Shown: one piece after another, positions 54,701-64,000 of the stretch
How the letters are laid out: each line of letters opens with the position of its first letter
Position numbering within the stretch: position 1 is the first letter of the stretch
NCBI GenBank assembly: GCA_963681505.1
Contig: OY811991.1
Span: forward strand, 1,992,671-2,056,670
Source: Eunapius fragilis
Lineage: Eukaryota > Porifera > Demospongiae > Spongillida > Spongillidae
Reading direction: 5' to 3'
Length of the DNA: 64,000 bases
Made by a program: the position numbers and the translations under genes
Notes under the pieces: generated by a model
The model's database searches: none
Seen by the model: only the letters and a program-made list of their open reading frames with translations
Told to the model about the DNA's origin: nothing

Positions 54701-57700
54701 TTGTTGCTTCATTACTCCTTGGGTTCTCAGTTAATCACACCTCTTCATTGCCTCCCCACTGCCTACTTTTCTCCCTTTTAATCTCACCCCCCCCTCCTCT
54801 TTCGGCTGTGTGATGTTTCTAGCATACTAACTTGCAAACAAACTTCTCATTAGCTGCCACTATATATTTTACACATCTCCCTTCCCCCCCTCTCTCTCCA
54901 TAGCTGGAAAACGAGACACACTCTGCCATGAAGACCCAATATGAGAGCCTCAAACAGATACTGAAGGTGAACCTGAGTAGCTTATGACAGTCCAAATTAA
55001 AGGCATTCCCACAAAAATGGTTTGGAGGTGAACAATGAAATCATATTGTACCTGCTATCTGTATAAATAACTTTTTAACCGTATTTATGGGTACAAATAT
55101 GTTATGTCATCTGAATTCCTTGTGGCCCCCAAGAGAAATGAATATGCACTGTTGGTGTTCCTTCCAAGGGGCAGTATTCCCTTTACTGGTGCTGTGAATA
55201 CTGCCCTCCTTCCTGGGGGTCTCTCCTCCCACCTCCATCATGTGGTATCAGTGTGCATACTGGTCAGCAGCTTTCAGGGTAGCTTAGTGCACATCTGTTG
55301 TGTGTGTTGTGTGGGTTTACTTAGCTCTTATTGTCTCCCTTGTCTTGCTGCCAGGGTCTGGAGAGCAGGTTAGAAGGGGCGGAGTCCACAAACAGGACGT
55401 TAGTGAACACTGAAGCCAATGTGAAGGCGGAGCTTCAGGTGAGCTCCACTTCTGATTGGTGCGTTTATAACTGCGTGTTGTTTTTAGGATGTGATACGAC
55501 GGCTGGAGGATGCCATTCATGACCGTGACACACTTCAGAAGAAAATGGAGGAAGAGAAGCAAGCCAGCACACAGCAAGCTGTAAATGATAGAAAGGTATG
55601 GATGCATGTACATGCACATATATGTGTCATGTGTGTATGTACACGTTGTGTCATGCGTGTATGTACACGTTGTGTCATGTGTGTACATGCACATACATGT
55701 ATATGTGTCATGCGTGTATGTACACGTTGTGTCATGCGTGTATGTACACGTTGTGTCATGTGTGTATGTACACGTTGTGCCATGTGTGTATGTACATGTT
55801 GTGTCATGGGTGTATGTACACGTTGTGTCATGTGTGTATGACACATGCACATACGTAGTATGTCTTGCATGTAATTGTATGCATACGTGAATTCAAAATG
55901 TTTTTCATTTTTTTGTGTAATGTCAGAGATATTGTAGTTTTACTCCTTAGTGAGATTGAAGGTCTTATTCATGTACTGCATGTGTCGAAATCCCAGTTAC
56001 TGATTATGCCTGGCAAAATTCAATGATTTTGCATGTACTATTCATTATCTATGGTGATCCCACCTTCATTATCTATGGTGATCCCACCTTCATTATCTAT
56101 GGTGATCCCACCTTCATTCTCTATGGTGATCCCACCTTCATTCTCTATGGTGATCCCACCTTCATTGTCTATGGTGATCCCACCTTCATTATCTATGGTG
56201 ATCCCACCTTCATTCTCTATGGTGATCCCACCTTCATTCTCTATGGTGATCCCACCTTCATTCTCTATGGTGATCCCACCTTCATTCTTTATGGTGATCC
56301 CACCTTCATTCTCTATGGTGATCCCACCTTCATTCTCTATGGTGATCCCACCTTCATTCTCTATGGTGATCCCACCTTCATTCTCTATGGTGATCCCACC
56401 TTCATTCTCTATGGTGATCCCACCTTCATTCTCTATGGTGATCCCACCTTCATTCTCTATGGTGATCCCACCTTCATTCTTTATGGTGATCCCACCTTCA
56501 TTATCTATGGTGATCCCACATTCATTCTCTATGGTGATCCCACCTTCATTCTCTATGGTGATCCCACCTTCATTCTCTATGGTGATCCCACCTTCATTCT
56601 CTATGGTGATCCCACCTTCATTCTTTATGGTGATCCCACCTTCATTATCTATGGTGATCCCACCTTCATTATCTATGGTGATCCCACCTTCATTATCTAT
56701 GGTGATCCCACCTTCATTCTCTATGGTGATCCCACCTTCATTCTCTATGGTGATCCCACCTTCATTATCTATGGTGATCCCACCTTCATTATCTATGGTG
56801 ATCCCACCTTCATTCTCTATGGTGATCCCACCTTCATTCTCTATGGTGATCCCACCTTCATTCTCCCACTGCCATATATTCCTTTCTTATCAGGCAATAG
56901 CCACGCTAACTTCTGCCAAGGACATGCTGGAATCACGGTTGCAGCAACTACAGCAGCAGACTAGCACCATTCTACCTGGAAGGTGTGTGTTCTCTGAGCA
57001 TTGATGGTGGGGATACCTGGGCATAGCATGAATACACAGGGATGGTGGGGATACCTGGGCATAGCATGAGCACACAGGGATGGTGGGGATACCTGGGCAT
57101 AGCATGAGCACACAGGGATGGTGGGGATACCTGGGCATAACATGAACACACAGGGATGGTGGGGATACCTGGGCTTAGCATGAGCACACAGGGATGGTGG
57201 GGATACCTGGGCATAACATGAGCACACAGGGATGGTGGGGATACCTGGGCATAACATGAGCACACAGGGATGGTGGGGATACCTGGGCATAGCATGAGCA
57301 CACAGGGATGGTGGGGATACCTGGGCATAGCATGAACACACAGGGATGGTGGGGATACCTGGGCATAGCATGAACACACAGGGATGGTGGGGATACCTGG
57401 GCATAGCATGAGCACACAGGGATGGTGGGGATACCTGGGCTTAGCATGAGCACACAGGGATGGTGGGGATACCTGGGCATAACATGAACACACAGGGATG
57501 GTGGGGATACCTGGGCATAGCATGAACACACAGGGATGGTGGGGATACCTGGGCATAGCATGAACACACAGGGATGGTGGGGATACCTGGTCATAGCATG
57601 AACACACAGGGATGGTGGGGATACCTGGGCTTAGCATGAGCACACAGGGATGGTGGGGATACCGGGGGATGGTGGGGATACCTGGGCATAGCATGAGCTC

Positions 57701-60700
57701 ACAGGGATGGTGGGGATACCTGGGCATAACATGAGCACACAGGGATGGTGGGGATACCTGGGGATGGTGGGGATACCTGGGCATAGCATGAACACACAGG
57801 GATGGTGGGGATACCTGGGCATAGCATGAACACACAGGGATGGTGGGGATACCTGGGCATAACATGAGCACACAGGGATGGTGGGGATACCTGGGCATAG
57901 CATGAACACACAGGGATGGTGGGGATACCTGGGCTTAGCATGAGCTCACAGGGATGGTGGGGATACCTGGGCATAACATGAACACACAGGGATGGTGGGG
58001 ATACCTGGGCATAACATGAACACACAGGGATGGTGGGGATACCTGGGGATAGCATGAGCACACAGGGATGGTGGGGATACCTGGGCATAACATGAACACA
58101 CAGGGATGGTGGGGATACCTGGGGATAGCATGAGCACACAGGGATGGTGGGGATACCTGGGCTTAGCATGAACACACAGGGATGGTGGGGATACTTGGGC
58201 ATAACATGAACACACAGGGATGGTGTGGATACCTGGGCATAACATGAACACACAGGGATGGTGGGGATACCTGGGGATAGCATGAGCACACAGGGATGGT
58301 GGGGATACCTGGGCATAACATGAACACACAGGGATGGTGGGGATACCTGGGCATAGCATGAACACACAGGGATGGTGGGGATACCTGGGCATAACATGAA
58401 CACACAGGGATGGTGGGGATACCTGGGGATAGCATGAGCACACAGGGATGGTGGGGATACCTGAACACACTTGCAAGGATAATTCCCATGCCACTGTGTT
58501 TGGAAGCCATATTCAGTGTACCCATTCTGCTGAGATTCAAGACAACTTGCTTAAGTACTTCAGAGAAGAAAGAAAATCAATTACCCATGAGTGCATGCTA
58601 GTAATTTGCTTGCACCAAGTAGCCCTGCTTGTGTAACTGGAGCAGAAGTGGCGAAGTTTGTGTCAAGTAATCAAATCACATGGTAGAACTACAATGTATT
58701 TTACTAATGGTCTGTATCATTTTATTTTATTTGTGAAATAGCTTTTTTCTGATTTTTCCAGTTAAAAGGACTGGGGACAATGTTTGCATGAGCCCAGCCA
58801 TGCACACATGCACTGTGGCTGTTTCTATAGCAGCAGGGCAAGCTCTTGTGCAGTGTTTTTAATCATGATATCTGGGTGTGCTGCTAACTTTTGCTAAAAA
58901 GTTTGGGGTGGATGATTATAGCAGCACATCTGGTAGCATGCTGTGGGTTTAGGGAACATCGAGATGTACCATTCATTCCTCTTCAAAGGGACTCGTCAGA
59001 GGCACAGATTGACAAGCTCGTTGCTGAAGTCTCGTCTCTCAAATCCCAGCTGTCGTCGGCTTTGCACATGGTTGAAGACACCCAAGAGAAGTCCAGACGA
59101 GCAGAGAGCCAATGTAAAATGGTAATAAATCTGTTTGCAGAAGTCAGATGATGGACCTGGTTGAATGGGCATGGTATATGTATGTGGCTGCACACATGGT
59201 AAAATAAGCAGCCTACATGTATGTGCACATGATGTGTACAGTAGCCACAGTGGCTTCTGCCCTATACACATAGCCACAGTGGCTTTTCCCCTATACACAG
59301 GATGAGTCAAGGCTAAAAGATCAGGTCAAGTCGCTTCAGGGGAAATTGAATGCTGTATGTTTGTCATATGTTTTGTGTTCCTGGGGTGTTTTATATGTGG
59401 TGTGGTTTTGTGTTCCTGGGTTGTTTATATGTGGTGTGGTTTTGTGTTCCTGGGATGTTTATATGTGGTGTGGTTTTGTGTTCCTGGAGTGTTTATATGT
59501 GGTGTAGTTTTGTGTTCCTGGGGTGTTTATGTGTGGTGTGGTTTTGTGTTCCTGGGGTGTTTATATGTGGTATGGTTTTGTGTTCCTGGGGTGTTTATAT
59601 GTGGTGTGGTTTTGTGTTCCTGGGATGTTTATATGTGGTGTGGTTTTGTGTTCCTGGGATGTTTATATGTGGTGTGGTTTTGTGTTCCTGGAGTGTCTAT
59701 ATGTGGTGTAGTTTTGTGTTCCTGGGGTGTTTATATGTGGTGTGGTTTTGTGTTCCTGGGATGTTTATATGTGGTGTGGTTTTGTGTTCCTGGGGTGTTT
59801 ATATGTGGTGTGGTTTTGTGTTCCTGGGGTGGTTTTATGTGGTGTGGTTTTGTGTTCCTGGGGTGTTTATATGTGTTGTGGTTTTGTGTTCCTGGGGTGT
59901 TTATATGTGGTGTGGTTTTGTGTTCCTGGGGTGTTTATATGTGGTGTGGTTTTGTGTTCCTGGGGTGTTTATATGTGTTGTGGTTTCTGCCACTGCTTGT
60001 ACTACCTGCAATCTGGTGATGGTCACCCCTTGATAGGCCTTGGCAAAAGCTGATGAACAGACAGAAAAGTTCTTTGAGTTGCAGCGAAACAAGAGGCAGC
60101 TGGAACAGGAAAACAGTTCTCTGAAGGTGGCTGTCTCGAATACCGAAGTGAGCTTAAAGATGTGACGTGGGCACACTGTAGTCGTATGGTGAAGAAGCTT
60201 ACTTACCTCGTAGTTTATGCATGATGAGACCTGTTATCATTTGTGTGTTGCATTACTATCCTCCGTGAAGAGCTTGAACAGGAGCTTACAGGCAAAGCTG
60301 TCAAAGTCCATAGAAGAGGCTTCAAAGCTTGATAGGGTTAGGAAGGAGTTTGAAGCCATGGAGAAAGAGGTGGCAACTATGTCTGTGGCCAGAAATGTAA
60401 GTGTTGCATAAAAATGATTAGTTTGAAAAGTAACATTGTGCTGTCAGCAATTTTTAAGTGCCTTGAGGACTGCAGAGGCAGAGAAGGAGAAACTGCAGAT
60501 CGCTCTAAGCGAATTGGAGAGCAGTTTGCAGAATTGCAAAAAGAGAAGCGAAGCACAGGAACTGGTAAGATTGGCATGGTACAGTAACCTTTCAAGTTAG
60601 CCCCTGTGGCCTAATGGTTAAGGCACTGGTCTTCTAAACCAGGGATTGTGGGTTCGAGTCCCACCTGGGGTAGCTGAATTTTTTTTTCCTTTCACGTGGT

Positions 60701-63700
60701 TTGAAATTAACACGCGGTCACGAAAGTGTGAATCCAGCCGAACAAAAAAGTGTCGGACGACTCGGACGTTATTAGTTTAGTGAAATGTGGACATATTTTT
60801 GTAGCGCATTCACTGCTGGCTTTACTACTGCCTTCCTTTATCAGCGCGCCCACTGTTTGCTGATAAAACATGTAACCTCCTAGAATTTTAGCGGTAGTTA
60901 CGCAAACTGTACACTTTTTTTCAGTTACGCTTTTAACCACTGGCTTTCGTCCTCAGAAGCAGCTTTTTGTTATACACGATTGTTTATGGACCGTAGATCA
61001 CATAAAGTAGTCTGTATCTTTTTAACCTTTTTAGATCGGAAAATGTGTGAATTATCGACAAGCCTCACGGGGCCAACAACCGGATGTAAATGGCGTATAG
61101 AATTCACTTGGTCATTGATGTCAAAATAGGGACAGGGAAAACAGTAAAGAACAGTTTAGAGACTAATTTTTGCTTCTATAATGCATCATCCTGTTGTGAC
61201 CCGCCCATTCAACTAAGGGGGGTTGGGCTGCTGCTATATCCATAAATAGTGATGTGGTATATCGATTGATTGCAAGAGTTGCTATCATTTAAACGTATAT
61301 GTAAGCAAAATAGAATCTTTAGTGCATATTTCAAGTGTATCTAAAGCACAAGGCTCGTCCCAGGAAACAGGCTAGGAGGATCAATGGTCAACCCAATCAA
61401 GGTATAGTCTGGGTACGAAACTAGAAGCATGTTTGGAGGTTTTAAAGGTTGCCTGCCTTTTTCTATGTGGACATGTTTCTATGTGACATGTTATGGGAAA
61501 AGAACGAAAGGTAAAAAGAAACGTAACTCGCACACACATACACACCAACATGCTGTATTAATTATTAATAACTTGTAAGTAACTAGTAGGCGGAGTGATT
61601 TGGAGCGGTCTGGGAACTACAACTGCAGCTTTACTTTAGTTTTTGGCAAGTTCCAGAGGCATTTATAGTTCAAATGCAATAGATCCTTGTATTAGACACG
61701 GGAGTCCACAACTTAGCAGTATTAGCGAGCTACGGGAATGGGAAAGAAAAAAGTGTACACTTTCGAGTAAACCGCTAGTTTGGCGATGCATTATGCCTCA
61801 AGCACGATGGATGAGAACGCGCAAAAAACTGGATACCATCGTCCAAAGGGTAGTTTTAACGTTTTTACTTAAATAATAGGGCCAAAACCCAATAGGGACG
61901 ACTTTTTTCTCCCTGCCATTCACACTTTTAGCCGTTTATTGTATGTGTTAAAATTTCACGTGGTTTGAATATTAAAATTTCATCGAGTGTAATGTGGTCT
62001 AATTACCACGCCCATGCTCGGGTATGCAAAAAAAAAAAAAAAAAAAAAAAACGCTTAGAATCAATTCTTGATTTTCAATTGATTTGTCACTTACATTCTG
62101 TTACATATTGTTGTACCAGGTATGTAAACATTTCGTACCAGAATGTAAGTGATAAATCAATTAGAATTGATTCGACGCGTTTTTTTTTTTGCTGTGGTAG
62201 CGCGGAAACCACCACTTGCAAAAGCTGGCATCTCTCCTATCCACCCATGGGAACAGCCATACAGTATTTCTTCTCCCTCTTCTTGTGGTCCACTGTAATG
62301 TACATCGGAGATGTGCGATCTTTCCTAGGCAATGCTTGTGTATTCCAACGTTAGTGTATAAGTATGTGTCTGGGTAATTGTTCAAGTTTTGTGAACTACG
62401 AAGAGCATCTATCAAATGATCATGACTGTCCAGTATAAAAGTATAGTTATAAGGTGTACACTGAATTTAGCCATACATTTCAATGTGGCTTTACTTTATC
62501 TTTGCTTGTCCTGAAAAAGTATCACATGGATAATGATTGTCCCATATACATGTATTGAAAGGAACTTGCTGTAGTCCATTTAATTAAGTTGGTACTTGGT
62601 ATGGAGGCTGCTTGACACAAGAGGCTCGGTTCTGCGTAGAAATTGAAATCTGCGTTCAAAAAAAGGCACTGTTGTGGCGAGCCCCTGTGGCCTAATGGTT
62701 AAGGCACTGGTCTTCTAAACCAGGGATTGTGGGTTCGAGTCCCACCTGGGGTAGCTCAACATTTTTTTTTTTTTTTTTGAAATTTTAAAACTAATTTCCA
62801 ACAACAAATTAGACGGTGGGCCACCTAACCCCCCCCCCCCCCCCCCCCCCCCGTTTTTACGTAACGCTTCCTCCTTTAAAAAATTTTCCTTTTTCTTCTT
62901 AGCCATGAACATGCGAGAACATGAATAATAAATAAATAAAACATCTAAGGGGGAGGGGCGCCCCTAGTTACATGACATCATTTATTGATGTTGATGTCAT
63001 GTATGATGATGGACCCTAATATTCAGTGGTGCCACAATAGCAAAATAGTTATGCTATTTCATGCCTATGAATGCCTGTAATTTAGTCCGCATACTATTGG
63101 CTATGACAGTTAGACGCACCATGCATTAATTGATTAGGTTGTTGACCGCAAAGTGACGAGGTTATCGAATGAGCAGTAACTGTTTTAAGTTGGGTTATGA
63201 CTTGTCCATAAAACTGCGTTGTTGTAACTTGCCCTTGTGGCCTAATGGTTAAGGCACTGGTCTTCTAAACCAGGGATTGTGGGTTCGAGTCCCACCTGGG
63301 GTATTTTTTTTTCCTTCTTCACATTCTTTACTCCATTCACCAGGAAATATGCCTTCTAAAACAAAGTGTGAAGGGATTAGAGGAACAACAGTCAGAAACC
63401 CAGAGTACCATGCAGGAGATGAAGACACATGAAGAGCAGTGGATGGAGAGGCAGTAAGCCTGTGGTCTTATTTGTATAATAGATTGTTAGTCATTCGTTG
63501 ATCATGGAAAGAGATACTTACTCTAATGTATGCTGATTTCGCCCCGTTGGGTTGTACCTTACTTTCCTCTTCACCTCCCCCTCTCCCACACCCCCCTATG
63601 TCCTTCACCTCTCCCCGTCTCAATCAGACGCGTGTTGGAAGGAGATCTGGAGATTGCGGAGCAGCAGGCAGATGATGCTCATGCCACCATTGAAAAAGAG

Positions 63701-63866
63701 AAGGCAGCCCGGTGTGTGTGTGTGTAGGGGGCAGGGGGGGGTGGTGAAAGTGGAAGGTGGGAGGAGTGGGGATGATGGTGGGAAGGAATTTGCATATTGT
63801 GTTGTCAAACGGTGCATTTTCATGTAGCATGTGATTCCTGCACAACTCTGTCTGAATTTATGTAGT

Positions 63867-63957
<91 letters not shown>

Positions 63958-64000
63958 GGGTGTCTGCAGAAGCAAAGACAAGTGAGCTTGTGGCCACACT
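47823..64000 (+). CDS. CIT: Citron Rho-interacting kinase, N-terminal half (runs off the window)
   Basis: AGC kinase of the midbody, acting with RhoA in cytokinesis. Exons: 47823-48021, 48124-48215, 48398-48481, 48753-49094, 49477-49674, 50399-50552, 50984-51167, 51465-51636, 52269-52396, 52676-52784, 53171-53278, 53332-53385, 53843-53932, 54481-54546, 54624-54677, 54904-54966, 55355-55438, 55488-55595, 56894-56982, 58989-59121, 59301-59354, 60037-60147, 60271-60396, 60478-60564, 63344-63453, 63628-63711, 63959-64000. About 1040 aa fit one frame. Kinase: GQGHFGEV, AMKVLKK, VHRDVKPEN, LVDFGSAARL, GTPEYIAPEVL; AGC tail GFSGKSLPFVGFTFT; then a long coiled coil. GSAA in the activation loop, the N-terminal ECSESTSLAKDKNVAKFL block and LREQSRLVQEL favour citron over MRCK or ROCK. 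The last acceptor (63958) was set by phase and has a GT-rich tract. Confidence 0.93.
49984..50397. repeat. 26-bp minisatellite carrying an acceptor-like end
   Basis: About 16 copies of a unit containing TTTTGTATCACCCCCTCAAAG. The last copy ends ...CCCCCTCAG|AAAAGCC and supplies the real acceptor of CIT exon 6; other copies differ by one base (CTCAAAG or CTCATAG), some leaving an AG. Confidence 0.93.
51643..51830. repeat. (GT)n microsatellite
   Basis: GT-rich tract starting 6 bp after the CIT exon 8 donor (51637). Confidence 0.95.
52477..52632. repeat. 21-bp tandem repeat, about 7 copies
   Basis: Copies of GTGTGATCAGACTATGACTGC in a CIT intron. Confidence 0.9.
53395..53700. repeat. GA-rich imperfect array
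   Basis: Purine-only stretch (GAGAGAGGGGAGAAGAGT-like) in a CIT intron. A mirror-type CT-rich stretch lies at 54060-54385 in the next but one intron. Confidence 0.85.
55608..55848. repeat. 24-bp minisatellite after a CIT donor
   Basis: About nine copies of a unit containing GTATGTACACGTTGTGTCAT. It begins about 12 bp after the donor at 55596. Confidence 0.9.
56041..56868. repeat. 24-bp minisatellite, about 34 copies, before a CIT acceptor
   Basis: Highly uniform copies of CATTCTCTATGGTGATCCCA plus four bases, ending about 25 bp before the acceptor at 56893. A unit of 24 bp leaves two frames open for over 300 codons; these are not genes. Confidence 0.97.
57003..58462. repeat. 38-bp minisatellite, about 38 copies, after a CIT donor
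   Basis: Copies of a 38-bp unit with GGGATGGTGGGGATACCTGG, starting about 20 bp after the donor at 56983. A few shortened units are present. Minus-strand open frames across it are artefacts. Confidence 0.97.
59375..59985. repeat. 34-bp minisatellite, about 18 copies, after a CIT donor
   Basis: Copies of a 34-bp unit with GTTCCTGGGGTGTTTATATG, starting 20 bp after the donor at 59355 and filling most of that intron. Confidence 0.97.
60600..60672 (+). tRNA. tRNA-Arg (UCU)
   Basis: 73-nt cloverleaf with loop CTTCTAA (anticodon TCT), T-arm GTGGGTTCGAGTCCCAC, and a T-run downstream. The acceptor GCCCCTG has a T.T mismatch at its sixth pair. The body resembles animal tRNA-Arg(CCU). It lies in a CIT intron, same strand. 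Confidence 0.95.
62030..62190. mobile_element. MITE-like element, relative of the one at 5543
   Basis: The ends read A-run plus ACGCTTAGAATCAATT and, at the right, AATTGATTCGACGCGT plus a T-run; the arms pair for about 60 bp. It shares the GCGTCGAATCAATT terminal motif with the element at 5543-5691. It lies between the first two tRNA-Arg copies in the CIT intron. Confidence 0.7.
62681..62753 (+). tRNA. tRNA-Arg (UCU), second copy
   Basis: Same 73 nt as the first copy, including the acceptor mismatch, with a T-run after it. Confidence 0.95.
62754..63230. other. CIT intron between tRNA-Arg copies 2 and 3
   Basis: Contains a C-run (62830-62852) and a short palindromic ATCAACATCAATAAATGATG-type stretch near 62975-63000. 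No exon seen. Confidence 0.4.
63231..63303 (+). tRNA. tRNA-Arg (UCU), third copy
   Basis: Differs from the other two at one acceptor base (GCCCTTG), making a G.T pair beside the T.T mismatch. A T-run follows, and the next CIT exon begins 41 bp downstream. Confidence 0.92.
63866..63954. repeat. (GT)n microsatellite at a CIT acceptor
   Basis: About 90 bp of GT directly before the proposed acceptor at 63958, in place of a pyrimidine tract. Confidence 0.95.

Noticed and set aside
56023-57004. Two overlapping plus-strand frames of over 300 codons
   Set aside because: They are readings of a 24-bp tandem repeat inside a CIT intron. The unit length is a multiple of three, so stops never arise.
56890-58540. 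Several minus-strand frames of 120-308 codons
   Set aside because: They translate the 38-bp minisatellite in rotating frames, with no splice or codon signal of a gene.
61643-61876. 77-codon frame in the CIT intron with tRNA genes
   Set aside because: No splice context, domain or start context supports it; length is within chance.

Overview
The window is animal nuclear DNA. Its genes are split into many short exons with GT-AG introns, and several encode animal-type proteins: citron kinase, elongin B, VKOR, eIF2B-alpha, BLTP2, DNase II and a death-domain protein. The close gene spacing (about 100-250 bp between several neighbours), the short introns and the odd immune-type domain combinations suggest a non-bilaterian animal, most likely a sponge. 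That placement is inference; no marker in the window settles it. Gene models here were built by hand from splice sites and reading phase.

Layout. 1-19,674 (+): the 3' part of BLTP2 (KIAA0100/hobbit/SABRE family). Its 8.5-kb intron holds, on the minus strand, a nested EF-hand gene, a broken second copy, a third fragment and several inverted-repeat elements. Another of its introns holds two tRNA-Asn genes. 20,201-22,671 (+): a caspase-like, SEFIR and death-domain protein. 23,889-28,643 (-): a NIP45 (NFATC2IP)-like protein fused to WWE domains and a PARP catalytic domain. Only 105 bp separates its ATG from that of a conventional NIP45 gene on the other strand (28,749-30,821). 30,995-33,870 (+): UBE2G1. 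37,519-38,382 (+): DNase II-like. 38,823-42,037 (+): EIF2B1. 43,003-43,568 (+): orphan coding exon. 44,877-45,292 (-): RING-like exon. 46,009-46,666 (+): VKOR. 46,899-47,660 (-): elongin B. 47,823 to the window end (+): 27 exons of citron kinase, with three tRNA-Arg genes in one intron.

Two things stand out. First, two neighbouring genes carry domain combinations I do not know from model animals: caspase-like + SEFIR + death domain, and SUMO-like domains + WWE + PARP + AT-hook. They stand next to ordinary NIP45 and UBE2G1 genes, giving a local group tied to SUMO, ubiquitin, ADP-ribose and cell-death signalling. Second, the window is full of minisatellites that begin or end at splice sites. 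At least three carry the splice site inside the repeat unit, and in EIF2B1 the unit also carries the first part of the exon. This looks like repeated local tandem duplication of intron-exon borders.
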